64,000 nucleotides of DNA, taken from Amphiura filiformis (taxonomy: Eukaryota; Echinodermata; Ophiuroidea; Amphilepidida; Amphiuridae). Under the pieces are notes generated by a model that was not told where the DNA came from, did not search any database, and was given only the letters and a program-made list of their open reading frames with translations. A program made the translations under genes and the position numbers. Position 1 is the first letter of the stretch. Every line of letters begins with the position of its first letter. Shown piece by piece: positions 33,984 through 44,660 of this stretch. The DNA lies in contig NC_092640.1 of the NCBI RefSeq assembly GCF_039555335.1, forward strand, positions 36,140,784-36,204,783, in the 5' to 3' direction.

Positions 33984-34237
33984 TTAAGGGGGTACTAACT
34001 ACACCCCTGCACTGGAAATTTTATTTCAGCACAGACAACAGTTGTGGAGTTACAGTCAAAAATGAGGGAAACCAATAATTATTTGATCAATAAATCAATA
34101 ACTACTTGCTATGAGTTGCTGTAGTAGTTGTAGTCCTTGCCCCTATAATGTACATATCTTACTTGTCACCAATGTGTTATAATATTTGAGAAAGTGCAAA
34201 AATAGGCACAAAATTGGCCAGGGGTGTAGTACTTTAA
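33984..34237. mobile_element. TTAA-flanked MITE nested in copy 2
   Basis: TTAA on both sides. Inner ends GGGGGTACTAACTACACCCC and, from the right, AGTACTACACCCCTGG are inverted copies. Copy 1 has ATTATAAGCAG at the site where this copy has TTTTAA...TTAAGCAG. This indicates a piggyBac/Kolobok-type target. 254 bp, non-coding. Confidence 0.75.
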
Positions 34238-34812
34238 GCAGCATTTCTATACAGAAACACTGGCACGATTTTGCCTGTAAATTAGGTAATTCCTAGACAT
34301 CATAGACTTTGAGGTCCAGTCGTAAAAAATAATGATGGTTTGGTCAACATAATTTTACCCACCCAGAGGGATCAGGCTAGGGCTAATTTCAACCATCATA
34401 GCTGTCGCGCCTGCAAAGAATAAATGATGTTTTCTGATTTAAGCAAATTTAGTACATATCTCTATGGGTGTTTATTTGGTGGTGTGAAATCAATTAAAGG
34501 CTTGCTGATGTCACCATGCAGTTATATGATATACATTCTGGTACAGGGGCATTGAAAGATGAGATAACTCTGATGAAAGTGTTTTCAAAATAAATCTAGA
34601 TGTGGGTCCCAAAATCTTCATGCAAAAAATGTATACCAGTTGTCCTAATCAGGTGCACCCTCCTATACACTTAGAATGAAGAAGTTGCATCTAAATGTAA
34701 CAAAAGGTGATAAGACGTACGATCACTGGAATTATGGGCCAGATTTTGTAATTATGCACATATTAAGAAATGAAAGCTGATGAGACTATTATACCTGATA
34801 TATCCGGTATAA

Positions 34813-35131
34813 CATATTCATTCCAATAAGCACCCAGGGCGCTTAACAAAGTCATTTTAGGTGGTTTACCTAGTTTACCTAATTTTTTTCGTAAGGGTGT
34901 TGAATGGAGACAAATTTACGTATGTTTTAAAAAGGTCCTGAGACGTTCTAGTAGCTAGCATTTCAGATGTAGAAAATGTATTGCAAGTTTACACAGGACT
35001 TGTAGTCCTCCAGCTATTTCACTGTATCGACATCTTTTTGTCACTTCAACATACATGGTATTCTTTAGCAAATTGGAAATTTCCTGGGTGGGCGCTTATT
35101 AGGGCATGGGTGCTTATTGGAACGAATACGG
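34813..35131. mobile_element. Small TIR element (ATTCCAATAAGCACCC ends)
   Basis: CATATTCATTCCAATAAGCA at the left and its near-complement GGGTGCTTATTGGAACGAATACG at the right; inner GGGCGCTT/GGGCGCTTATT words repeat. About 320 bp, no coding potential. The target duplication is not clear. Confidence 0.6.
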
Positions 35132-36391
35132 TAATAGTCCCTGATAAAAAGGCATGAGTTTTCATTGCTCTAGTTCATTTAACCGAAATGTGGCATATAT
35201 TAAATGTAGTACTTAAAATAAAAAACAATACCACCAATAGCAAAGCTGTTCATACCTAAGAAAATTCACTTTCCGGTATAGACCATTCATCAGGGACACC
35301 TGATTATTAGGCCCTGATTCATGTTTTATAATCAGTATTAGGCTTGGATATAAGAAGACATGAGGAGGATCTTACTTGTTATGAAGATTTTACTAAGCTT
35401 TCAAAATGTTTTGTATTTCAGAAACAACAAGCTATTTTTGATCTGGCATTTACCTGTATGGTCATAGGGTGATCTAGTCAGCAATTTTCTGTGAAATCCC
35501 ACTGACTCTTGCTTTCTCTGCACTGGCTGCCACCAGCTGATCTTCAAGTTGCAGGAAGTGTAAGTTTCAAAGGGCTAAGAAGCTCTCAGGTCAAGAAAGA
35601 AGGATCCTTTCAAAGACGTATGTTTTCAGGATTAATCAGGGATTCCTGATTTGCCAAATTTCCATATATTGTCAGCCAATTTTAAGACTTTTAAAGCCAA
35701 ATTCATGTCTTCTTTCCTGATTTTTGTGTGGATTTTTAGGGTTTATTCTTCAGGTCTATTTACTTTAATACATCAGTTAGTCATCAGGGAAGCATTTATT
35801 GGTGCATTTTTATTGCAATTTTCAAACTGCCTCAAATGCTTCAAGTTTACTTTTATGTCTAGCATATCAATTTTGTGGTGTTTTCTTGCCTGTTTAGCGT
35901 ATAAACATGGTGATTTAATTGTGACTATTGGAGACTTTATTGATAAACAATTCATACGTTTCCATGCATGAAACCATTTAAAATCTATGATGAAACACAT
36001 CACATCTCCAGTGACTGCCCTGCCCAGAGAAAAATGGATAGCTGAGCTGTTTAATCAGCTGAGTTTTCCATGGTCAGGTCAGAGAGATTAAGGGAATGAT
36101 AAATTAAACTGGTCTACTACAGAGTGTAAATTGGGGAATGAAGTTGGGTCATTTGGTGGCCAAATGACATAACTGATGTAGTGACATTGCAACAAGCATA
36201 GACGCATTATGCCATGCAAGGCTTCACAATTTCCTTTTCGAAAATTGGAGAAAATCACTGATATCCACCGATGGTCTGAGCATGCATGGAAGAAAGTGAC
36301 TGCGGTGTGATTTGCTATAATTTTCAAGTTGTCACCGAATGAAAATTAGTTGATAAACTTAAAATTGCACCATTTTTGGTAATTAAGCTTA
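35132..36391. other. Unassigned sequence
   Basis: AT-rich. Two overlapping open frames near 35650-36000 on opposite strands are hydrophobic or low in information and match no domain I know. No repeats or RNA genes are supported. Confidence 0.4.
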
Positions 36392-36393
36392 TA

Positions 36394-37686
36394 CAGGGTG
36401 TAACAATAAAATTGGTACAATTTTGAAAATAGAATGACACGCATACAAGTATGCCGCTTAGTTTTTGGTTTAATATTTATATGTCTATCAAGATAATTTC
36501 TTTAGCCATCAGATAAGCTTTGTTCTAATAAAACCGATAGAATACAAGTGAAGATATGGCCAATTATGTAACCTAGTCTAAAACCGCTTGGGCCACTTTT
36601 GTCTAAGTGTTACAAAAGTGACTGAATATATTTGAACCATGGACCAGTTGGACGGCGCTCAATTGTGATTTGTTTTAAACAATGGGGTATTCAAAGTGGT
36701 AGAAATGATTACATAATAGAATATCTCGTTGATATTTTGAAAGTCGCATCTAAGCACTGACATTTATACAACCTAATTTACTAATTCCCAATTCATGTTG
36801 GAAGAGCATATTTTTATGGTAATGACATTCGGTAGCACATGGAGTCAACGGCCAGCAACCATACGATTGTTCATAGCTCAACTCACTCCTTCCATCAAGG
36901 CATACAATTACATATAACTATGAGAAGTATGTAGAATAAATGCATAAATGTTGGCAATAGTGGTTACCTAGAACAGCTCGAATCTCAGCTGAACTAAGTT
37001 TTATTGTTTTGTACTTGTGGATGCAAAAAAATGTTCTCAGGGTTATGAGAAATTGTAATTTTTATAAGATTAATTGAAAGAAATTTCATTTACAGACTTC
37101 ATTTACAGATTTTAAAGAAATATCATAATTACTTATTAAGTTCATGTTAAATATAAGAAGAAACACCACTTATAATTATTTCGTGCCAGTTATTTGATTT
37201 TTAATGCACGATAAACATATATATGCAGCTCAACAACTTTCTCCTCCTCACTTATAAATGTATTAATGGTCTTGCACCTGTCTATCTTCAAGAACTCATA
37301 CAGCATAACACGCCTCCATGTAGTCTTCGATCGTCAAGACAATTTCGTCTAACTAGCTCCTCATCTTCTACTCAGTATGGTCATCGCTCATTTTCTATTG
37401 CTGCCTCTGAACTTTGGAACAGTTTACCATTACATGTGAAAACCCCAAATTTTGATCGCCCACCACGCTTGAAAACTATAAGGGCTAGGAAACTAAAACT
37501 TGCAGGTTTTTCTAATGGCTATAGGTATAACATTTGAGTGAAATTTAAAGAAATTCTGAGAGGGTAGTGCGGGAGCCATCTGTTGAATTGACATGGACTG
37601 ACCCTATAACATTTGTGCCATAACTCTTTTTAGATTTTTTCTGAGAAGTCAAAATGCAATTGTACAAATTTTATTGTTACACCCTG
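36394..37686. mobile_element. TA-target TIR element enclosing a LINE fragment
   Basis: Both ends read CAGGGTGTAACAATAAAATT inward, followed by a near-identical GTACAATT, and both are flanked by TA (36392-36393, 37687-37688). Length 1293 bp. This end style is mariner/Tc1-like. The only coding sequence inside is a LINE reverse-transcriptase tail (37223-37537), not a transposase. The LINE piece may have landed inside the element or been captured. Confidence 0.85.
37223..37537 (+). pseudogene. CR1/L2-like LINE reverse transcriptase C-terminal fragment
   Basis: An uninterrupted 104-codon frame. Residues 7-25 read LLLTYKCINGLAPVYLQEL, the thumb-region block common in CR1/L2/Rex-type LINE proteins. 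Then come SLRSS and FSIAASELWNSLPLHVK, matching the conserved ...AP-x-LWNSLP-x-x-(V/I)-(K/R) block before the C-terminus. The last ~25 residues no longer resemble the family, so the original end is lost. No RT catalytic residues are included, so it is non-functional. The lack of stops suggests it is younger than the other LINE relics here. Confidence 0.75.
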
Positions 37687-37699
37687 TATATTGTTGCCA

Positions 37700-38095
37700 T
37701 GTAGTAAAAAAAGCGCAGTGATTTGCAGTGCCCTACGCACAGGCACAATGCCTAGACCTTGATCCACAAGCCTCAGCACACTTCACAGGTTGTTGCTGAC
37801 CACTACGGTTCCCCATCATTCCATAAACCATTAAACAGCAAATCAGGGACTTCACTGCTTCAAGAGCACATACCCTAGACATTCCACAATTCACCTTCGC
37901 AACCATGCAGGATCAGCTCCCGAGTTTCAGTACAGGTTTAATATACAACAAGACAAATTAGCAGTAAGTTCCTGTCCAGGGAATTTCAAGCTTACTCAAT
38001 TTTTCCATGTGAGCGTACTAGACACCGCCAGGGTTCGAACCCGCAGCCTCTCGCACCATAGTCGCACGCCTTATCGATTGAGCTAACTTGACTGA
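37700..38095 (-). mobile_element. tRNA-derived SINE
   Basis: Read on the minus strand, the head has a clear RNA polymerase III A-box (TAGCTCAATCGATAAGGC, 38069-38086) and a perfect B-box (GGTTCGAACCC, 38031-38041), about 28 bp apart as in a tRNA. A ~300-bp body follows, ending in a GCACTGCAAATCACTGCG word and a T-run near 37705-37712. This is the architecture of deuterostome tRNA-SINEs with a LINE-related tail. The tRNA part has no proper acceptor stem, so it is not a tRNA gene. Its 3' end lies a few bases from the TIR element ending at 37686. Confidence 0.75.
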
Positions 38096-38124
38096 GATGA
38101 GTAATCCATGCCCTCTGATACTGT

Positions 38125-38310
38125 CTATAACCCTGACCCTGCTCATAATCCTCACCCTGCCCATAAACCTAACCGTGACCCTACCCATATCCCTAGCCCT
38201 AACTGAATCATAAGCCTAATTTTCATCAGTGCTAACCATAATTTTCACCAATAACCCTATGCAAGGCTCATAACCCTAATATTCATCATCAGAGCTTGTA
38301 ACCCAAATTG
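38125..38310. repeat. Degenerate telomere-like CCCTAA tract
   Basis: Frequent ATAACCCT, CCCTAAC, CCTGACCC and CATAACCCTAAT words over ~185 bp, none perfectly tandem. It resembles an old interstitial (TTAGGG)n-type or TAACCC microsatellite, next to the SINE head. Confidence 0.5.
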
Positions 38311-39482
38311 TCATTGTTACCTCTCTAGGCTAGGCTTCATTCTGTTATTTTTGTGATAACCCAAGGCCAATATCTTTAGCTGTTTACTCATAATTGCAGT
38401 CATGTTTGCAACACTAAAGTTGTCTTCTTGTGCTTATGCAATTTGTTTGTATTTCTGTTATTTGTATGTAGATTATTAAAATGGCTGGGGAAAATTCCAC
38501 CAATCTTGATTAACATCAGCATGTGGGTGAGTGCACAATTTTCAATCATTCAGTACAATTTGTCATTGCTATCAGGAAAAAATTATACCATATTCATTAG
38601 CTTGTTTGCATCTAGCCAAAACAACTTAATGGAAAAATTATGTTTTGAAAAATGGAAAAGTATGTGGCATGTTACTTTAGAAATACATTAGGAAAGGCTT
38701 AAAAACAAAACAATTAGATCCTGTTTCATGTTCAGTCCTCATGTAGGGGCCTTGGTTTAAAAGATTTTCTATGAAAAAATAACTGGATCCAACTTTTTAC
38801 TGAGCGTCAATCTGTAATATTTCAGAAACACCAATCTATATGGCCTAATCTACAGTTTTTGGTAGAAAAGAATGGCAGTTGGTGACATGTTCAGAGCGTG
38901 CACAGCATTAACATGGAAGTGGGGTTCTGATTGGCTGATTAAATCATCTGACAATCATAACAACAGACCGATAATCTGATTGGCCAATTACGTGTCAAAG
39001 TGTTGGCCTGTGCACACAAAGCTCTGCCTATGTCGCTCATTAACAGGGTGCTCGCGTCAATCATGGGACTGCCGTTCTTCTCTGAAATCGAGTGTATAGA
39101 ACTCTGTGTATGTTTTCTTTGCACATGTTGTCCAAGAAAGAGTTCTTACCATAGCAATGTGTAATATTTTGGATATTTTAAATTTAGATCGAGTAAAAAT
39201 ATAAGTATAAGTTTCAGATATACTTTTCAGACATTTTAAAGATATTTTGATTTTCCCTGTGCTAAAATGTATGTCTCTGCACTGCTGGATGCAGTTAAGT
39301 TTGTTTTATTTTCTTGTTCCTTTTCAGTTCAATGTTGCAGTTTGTCATCAGATTGTGTCTGATGTTTGCTCACTCCCCACATGTAATTCTTTACATGTTA
39401 ACATTTGTCCTAAATGCATTTGCCTGCACCAATCTGGGATGATGGATTGAAAGGTAAAAACCTTTGGGTAAAAGGTAGGTAT
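38311..39482. other. Unassigned sequence
   Basis: No supported gene or repeat; short open frames only. GATTGGCTGATTAA and GATTGGCCAATTA CCAAT-like words at 38930-38990 are not enough to call a promoter. Confidence 0.35.
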
Positions 39483-39492
39483 ACTATTCATT

Positions 39493-40950
39493 AGGGTGAT
39501 TCACAAAAAATGAAATTGGTATTTTTCAACGGGACACCCCCTCATTTTGTTCATTTTGATAATAAAATTATACCTGCAAAATATGAAAAAAATTCAAAAA
39601 AGTTTAGGGGGTGCTACCGGTCAATGAACTTTACATACACAAAGTCAATGGGATTTTTTGTCAAAAATTTCAAACGCTTATTTCAGGGCCTAAAAAGTCT
39701 ACCAGGCTTGCAAAACTGAAGTAAATGTTCAATGATATACCTAACTTTGTGAAAACATGGGTTTTTACCAAATTAAAGTTCATAGTTGACTGTAATAATA
39801 AAAAATGTTTCAAAAGTGACAGAGGGAGTGTAGCTCAAGAAAAGAATACCCTGGGATATCCCCTGGAATCCCACCAGGCACCCCAAATGTATACCTTATT
39901 CAGTATCGAAGTTACGTAATGTTACTATGTCAACGGGATCACGCTATAGAGTAATGAACCGATCGAAATGATCACCACATAAAGTATATGGCACTGAAGG
40001 CATACCAAAGTAGCGTGATCCGGTAACCAAGAGAATTACGTAACCACTTGATGCTGAATTGAACTGAACTGTTGATAAAAAAAAGATTAAAATTCTTCAC
40101 ATATTAGTTTACCCCAATGGTGATACCAGCTTTTGAAATCTTATGTAATAGTAACTATCAAAATCCATACATCTGTATCAGGGGTGGTCATTATGGCCAT
40201 ACCTGATGAAGATTTATATTGTTTGAATTGAATGACCACAGGAAGGATTAGATTCACCATGGTTGAAAAGAAATGTATATAAATTGGGGTCACAACATTG
40301 GATAGTGGCCAGTTCAAAACTACACCTTGTGCAAGGTACTTGTGACAAGAGCTAGAGTGGCTAAGACACATTTACTACTGGATTACACATTAAACATTTC
40401 ACTACACTTACATAAAATTACAAAAACAAAACATAACAGAACAAAAACAAAACAAAACAACACATAATCATGATCAAGTAAAAACAAAACAAAGCAAAAA
40501 CAAAGAAAAAAAAAAAAAAAAAGATTAAAAAAAAAAGAAAGAACTAGAGCCCCATAAACACAACTTTATATTAGCCAAGTACCATAATATTTTGGCTGTT
40601 CCAGCAACTGCCTTGCCCCAAATGTAACAGTTTTCACAAAAATGCAATTTTCTGGAAAGCAGGTTAACATTTTTACAATTTTCTTTAGCATTTATTTTAA
40701 GGACATTACTCACACTATGATCAAATATTTTTGGCACAATCAGGGAAAATTAACATGGCTTTTTTGTGTTGTAAAGAAAATGGCTCATAAATCCCATTGA
40801 CTTTGTGTACAAAAGTTCATTGATCGGTAGCACCCCCTAAATTTTTTTTGAATTTTTTCATATTTTGCAGGTATGATTTTATTACCAAAATGAACAAAAT
40901 GAGGGGGTGTCCCGTGAAAAATACCAATTTCATTTTTTGTGAATCACCCT
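39493..40950. mobile_element. Mutator-like element: ~165-bp TIRs, 10-bp target duplication
   Basis: The perfect 10-bp direct repeat ACTATTCATT flanks it (39483-39492 and 40951-40960). The inverted ends begin AGGGTGATTCACAAAAAATG and stay similar for about 165 bp (39493-39660 and 40786-40950), including GGGACACCCCCTCATTTTG and GGGGGTGCTACCGRTCAATG. Long TIRs with 9-11 bp target duplications are typical of Mutator/MULE elements. The 1.1-kb interior has no transposase, so it is non-autonomous. It contains a small inverted pair around GGATCACGCTA (39911-40044) and an A-rich AAAAC tract (40427-40545). Confidence 0.85.
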
Positions 40951-40960
40951 ACTATTCATT

Positions 40961-41645
40961 GTATGACTGTATATCAGTAGAAAATTGATTTCCGTGTACA
41001 ACTTTGAAGAAAAATATAGGGATAGCAATAGTCAATATTCAGTCTTAGTGATTATGTCATACCTTACAGTAGTTACTGATCACGTCTGGTTTGCACACCT
41101 GTTAGCAACCCATTGACTTTGTCTTGTGATCATTTTGATTGTGGTTCCGAACACAGTCAGCGTGAACCAGTTGACCTGTCAACAATCAATTTTGATGTCA
41201 CAATAAGATGGCAAATACTGCAACACTGCATCTCAAAACATCCAATTAAATGAACACTGTTGGAATTAATTGATTATTTTGTTGAAAAAACTTGTCACAT
41301 TTTATTCATAGAGTTGAAAATGCATATATATTGGGAGCTTAATTCCCCAAATGATGTCACAACATAGAGGTGCCGTGCTGTAAGATTGATGTGATTTATA
41401 TCGTTCCCGATTTACCACTGAGAATAATCTTTGCAGCTAACTACCACAAAATTGCTATTTATAAATACATGAAGTAAATTAGTAAGGGTGCCATAATTTC
41501 TGAATTATTCATGCACTACATGTAAATACAGAAGTGTACATTTTGGAAAGGCAAAGAGTCAACAAATCTATATAATCACAGATTTGGTGTAAGAACAACA
41601 ATTGTGGACATATTTGGTGTAAGAACAACAATTGTGGATAAAATC
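40961..41645. other. Unassigned, with a 30-bp direct duplication
   Basis: The 30-bp word starting ATTTGGTGTAAGAACAACAA occurs twice in tandem at 41582 and 41612, just upstream of the LINE fragment. Otherwise no feature is supported. Confidence 0.5.
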
Positions 41646-41649
41646 ACAA

Positions 41650-43020
41650 AAACATTGCAGAGTCACTGCAATCGGCGTATCGTACAGAGACGCCGGCATT
41701 ATTAAAGGTCAAAGATGATATTATGACATCTCTTCATCATTGACAAGGGGTCTTTCTTGTGTTATTAGACTTATTAAGTGCCGCTTTCAGTCAACCATAA
41801 CATCCTTTTTCAGCGAATGCATCAAGAACTTGGTATCAGTGGCACAGCCCTTCAGTGGATGAAATCATACTTCAGTGGACGAACCACCAGTGTCTCTGTA
41901 AATGGTTGCCATGCAGAAAAGTGTGCACTCGACAACGGTCTGCCTCAGGGGTCAATTGTTGGTCCTGTATCTTTCAGAATCTACACCATCCCAATTGGAA
42001 GAATCATATGCGAACACCGTCTTTCTTACCATCTTTATGCAGATGACGTGCAACTGTATACCAAATTTGACCCGGCATGTCAGTCGTCCATTGATCGTGC
42101 ACTCGCCTCTCTTACATCATGCATTGGTGACATTCAATCATGGATGACGTGCAATATATTTCATCTCAATCGACAGAATACTGAATTCTTCATCGCCGCT
42201 CATCTCATGTTAAGAACAAGATGCCTGCTGTCACACTCCAAATTGGAAGTGAGGCCATTTGAACCATTGGAAACAGTCCGAAATCTTGGAGTTGTCTTCG
42301 ATAACAGCATGACCATGCATGCGTAACAAATTTCGTCACTCACACACAGTGTTTCATTCCACGCTTGGAATATCTCCCGCATCAGACAATTCTTGGACTT
42401 TGATACTAGTAATGACATTATTCGCTCACTTATCTTATCCAGACTTTATTATGGCAATGTTCTCCTCATGGGTGCCAATTGTTATGGCTCACCTTCAGAC
42501 TCTTCAAAACTGGGCTGCAAAAATCATCTTTTGTGCAAAGAAAAGGGACAATGTATCGCCACTTTTATATCAGCTCCACTGGTTGTCTGTAGAGGATAGA
42601 ATAACTTCAAAGCCATGCTGTATATTTTTAAATGTCTTGCCGGCATTGGACCAGAATACCTGACATCTTGTCTGGAACTTAAGAATCATCGCGAGGGCCA
42701 GAGATCCGCCTCAGATCGCACACGTTTGAATGTGCCGATCATACGCAGTTGGACTTTCAAATCCGCTGCCGACAAGGCATTTACATACAATGCTCCTTTG
42801 ATCTGGAACAATTTACCGTCCTGAGCTGTACGTGCGAAAGTGCTCAAACAGTCTCTGCTTTTAAAACAGGCCTTAAATTCACCTGTTTCCACAAATATTT
42901 GTTTTTCAATTGTTTCTTGTATATATTTTGCATATATGTTTTGGTTTTTCACGCTGTGATCTTTTGAAATGGTGTGTTACAAAAGCTCTCATGTATGTAT
43001 GTATGTATGTATGTATGTAT
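41650..43020 (+). mobile_element. 5'-truncated CR1/L2-like LINE with RT domain and (ATGT)n tail
   Basis: The reverse-transcriptase frame starts around 41663 with SLQSAYRTETPALLKVKDD, the block before motif A. It continues with VLLDLLSAAF (motif A, first catalytic Asp present), GLPQGSIVGP at about 41939 (motif B) and YADDVQLY at about 42037 (motif C, catalytic Asp pair intact). In-frame stops at 41741 and 41798 and frameshifts near 42320 and 42610 disable it. Later frames give TLQNWAAKIIF, YQLHWLSVEDRI, IFKCLAGIGPEYL and APLIWNNLPS, the normal order to the C-terminus. The element ends in an (ATGT) microsatellite at 42991-43020, as LINE 3' ends often do. The 5' part (endonuclease) is missing. 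Confidence 0.85.
42991..43020 (+). repeat. (ATGT)7.5 microsatellite
   Basis: Perfect ATGT repeats at the 3' end of the LINE; this is probably its terminal repeat tail. Confidence 0.9.
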
Positions 43021-44041
43021 GCATCATGTGACGCTTTCCACTTGCACAATTTTTTTTTGAGATGGGCTGTTTTCTACCATAGTTCTACCGATAAATATTT
43101 CAAATTCTGCTGTAAAATTAAATACATACGTCAATGATGGAGCTATTTTGTTCACAAAATGTAATTTCCACTCAGTAATGAACATTGGAAAATCAATGAA
43201 ATCACATTTTGCACTTTGATCAAAGCTCGCTATAGAATGCTACAACTCTCATTCTTTTTGCTGTTAATTGCGTTTACTTCCGGTAAATCCACAACTCCTC
43301 CCACAGTTTGATAAAAAAGTATCAAAGACAACAGACAACAACCATAGGAGCATGATACACTCTATCAGGCTAATTAAGTACTCACACAGTTAATATTTTT
43401 AAGGTCTTGCTCGATCATTTCTTTCAATGCTTGCAGGACAGAGTGGGGAGTCTGAGGGGATATGTCTCCCACCCCACAAGTTGGATTTTTTTTCAAAGAG
43501 AAGTCTCATTGAAGCCATTTGACACACATTTTTACCCCCATATTGAATAACACACCTCAAAATGTGGGTCTAACTTACATGATGCATGGGTTTATGAGGG
43601 AGGATGAGCCCCCTCCAAAGTTGAGGGGGATGTGCCCCTTCAGAAATTAGCCCTCAAAAATCATTTAATTATTCTTGGTTAAAGTAGCACAGACCTCAAA
43701 ATGTTTTCTGAAGCTTTCAAATAAAGACTATAGTTGTGTTTAACTTAATTATATAAGTTGCCAAATTATGGGTCAGGGGTATGTGATATTATTCTCTCCC
43801 TACCCCAGAGTAAAACACATTTTAACTGAATTTTTGCCCACCAGGGTAGCACTGAATACTTGTTGTGTGTATATGGCACATTTTAAGAAACGGTGTGTTT
43901 TGAAATTTGTTGACAAAATTATTATCCATTCACATGGTTATATTTTTCAGATGCAGATTGTTGTCTAACCCAGCAGTTTTGTCAAATTTGGATCCAGAAG
44001 GTAAACTCCTGCTTGATTGTAGTGCTCATTGTTTTGGATTG
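43021..44041. other. Unassigned sequence
   Basis: No gene or mobile element is supported. Confidence 0.35.
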
Positions 44042-44508
44042 ATCATTATCAGCATCATCATCTTCTTCCATCATATTATCATCATCATAAATTTCATCAA
44101 CAGCAGCTATAATAACATCATCATATATCTGCTGTCATGATCTTCATCATCAACATTGTCATCAGCATCATCATCATCATCATATCTTCTTTGCCGTCAT
44201 ATCATTATCATAATACCATCATCATCAAGTGGTGTGCGTTAATTACAGGAATAACTCGTCTGGCATGTTATTTTGTCCATTTTGTGGTTTTGTATTCACA
44301 TTTATTAACATACTTGTTTGGTCTGTGATATTGTAAGCTTTTTAAAATTTCAAAATCATCCTGTTCAATACCACGGCCGACAAGGGAAAATTTGTGATTT
44401 TATTAAATTTGTATAGCGCACAAGCACCTGATCATCAACAATTTCATCATTGTCATTATCTTCATCATTAACATCATCATCATATCATATTCATCATCAT
44501 CATTATCA
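44042..44508. repeat. Degenerate (ATC)n arrays
   Basis: Imperfect ATC/CATCAT tracts at 44042-44228 and 44431-44508, separated by about 200 bp of non-repetitive sequence. Ile/Ser/His-rich open frames here follow from the triplet and are not genes. Confidence 0.75.
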
Positions 44509-44660
44509 AAATATTAACTTGATCATGTAATACTTGAGCAAAATGTGAACAGTAATAGACATGGAATACAGCCGAGTGTTTTTCTAACTGGGTGTGAAAA
44601 AGTTGGGGAGATTGTTACTGCGCACAGAAGTATCTGTACACTCAAAACAAAAGCAATACC

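Larger units (their letters stand above)
33186..34491. mobile_element. GATTTCACACC-TIR element, copy 2, with nested insertions
   Basis: The same ends as copy 1 (GATTTCACACCACCAAATA at 33186; complement ending at 34491). It is 1306 bp because it contains a hAT-like MITE (33647-33920), a TTAA MITE (33984-34237) and an extra ~300-bp stretch after the left end (about 33215-33540). Aligning it with copy 1 shows the nested pieces are insertions. Confidence 0.8.

Noticed and set aside
38022-38095. Functional tRNA gene (minus strand)
   Set aside because: A and B boxes are good, but there is no paired acceptor stem and the sequence continues into a SINE body.
44042-44508. Ile/His-rich protein from ATC repeats
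   Set aside because: Translation of a trinucleotide repeat with no flanking coding sequence.
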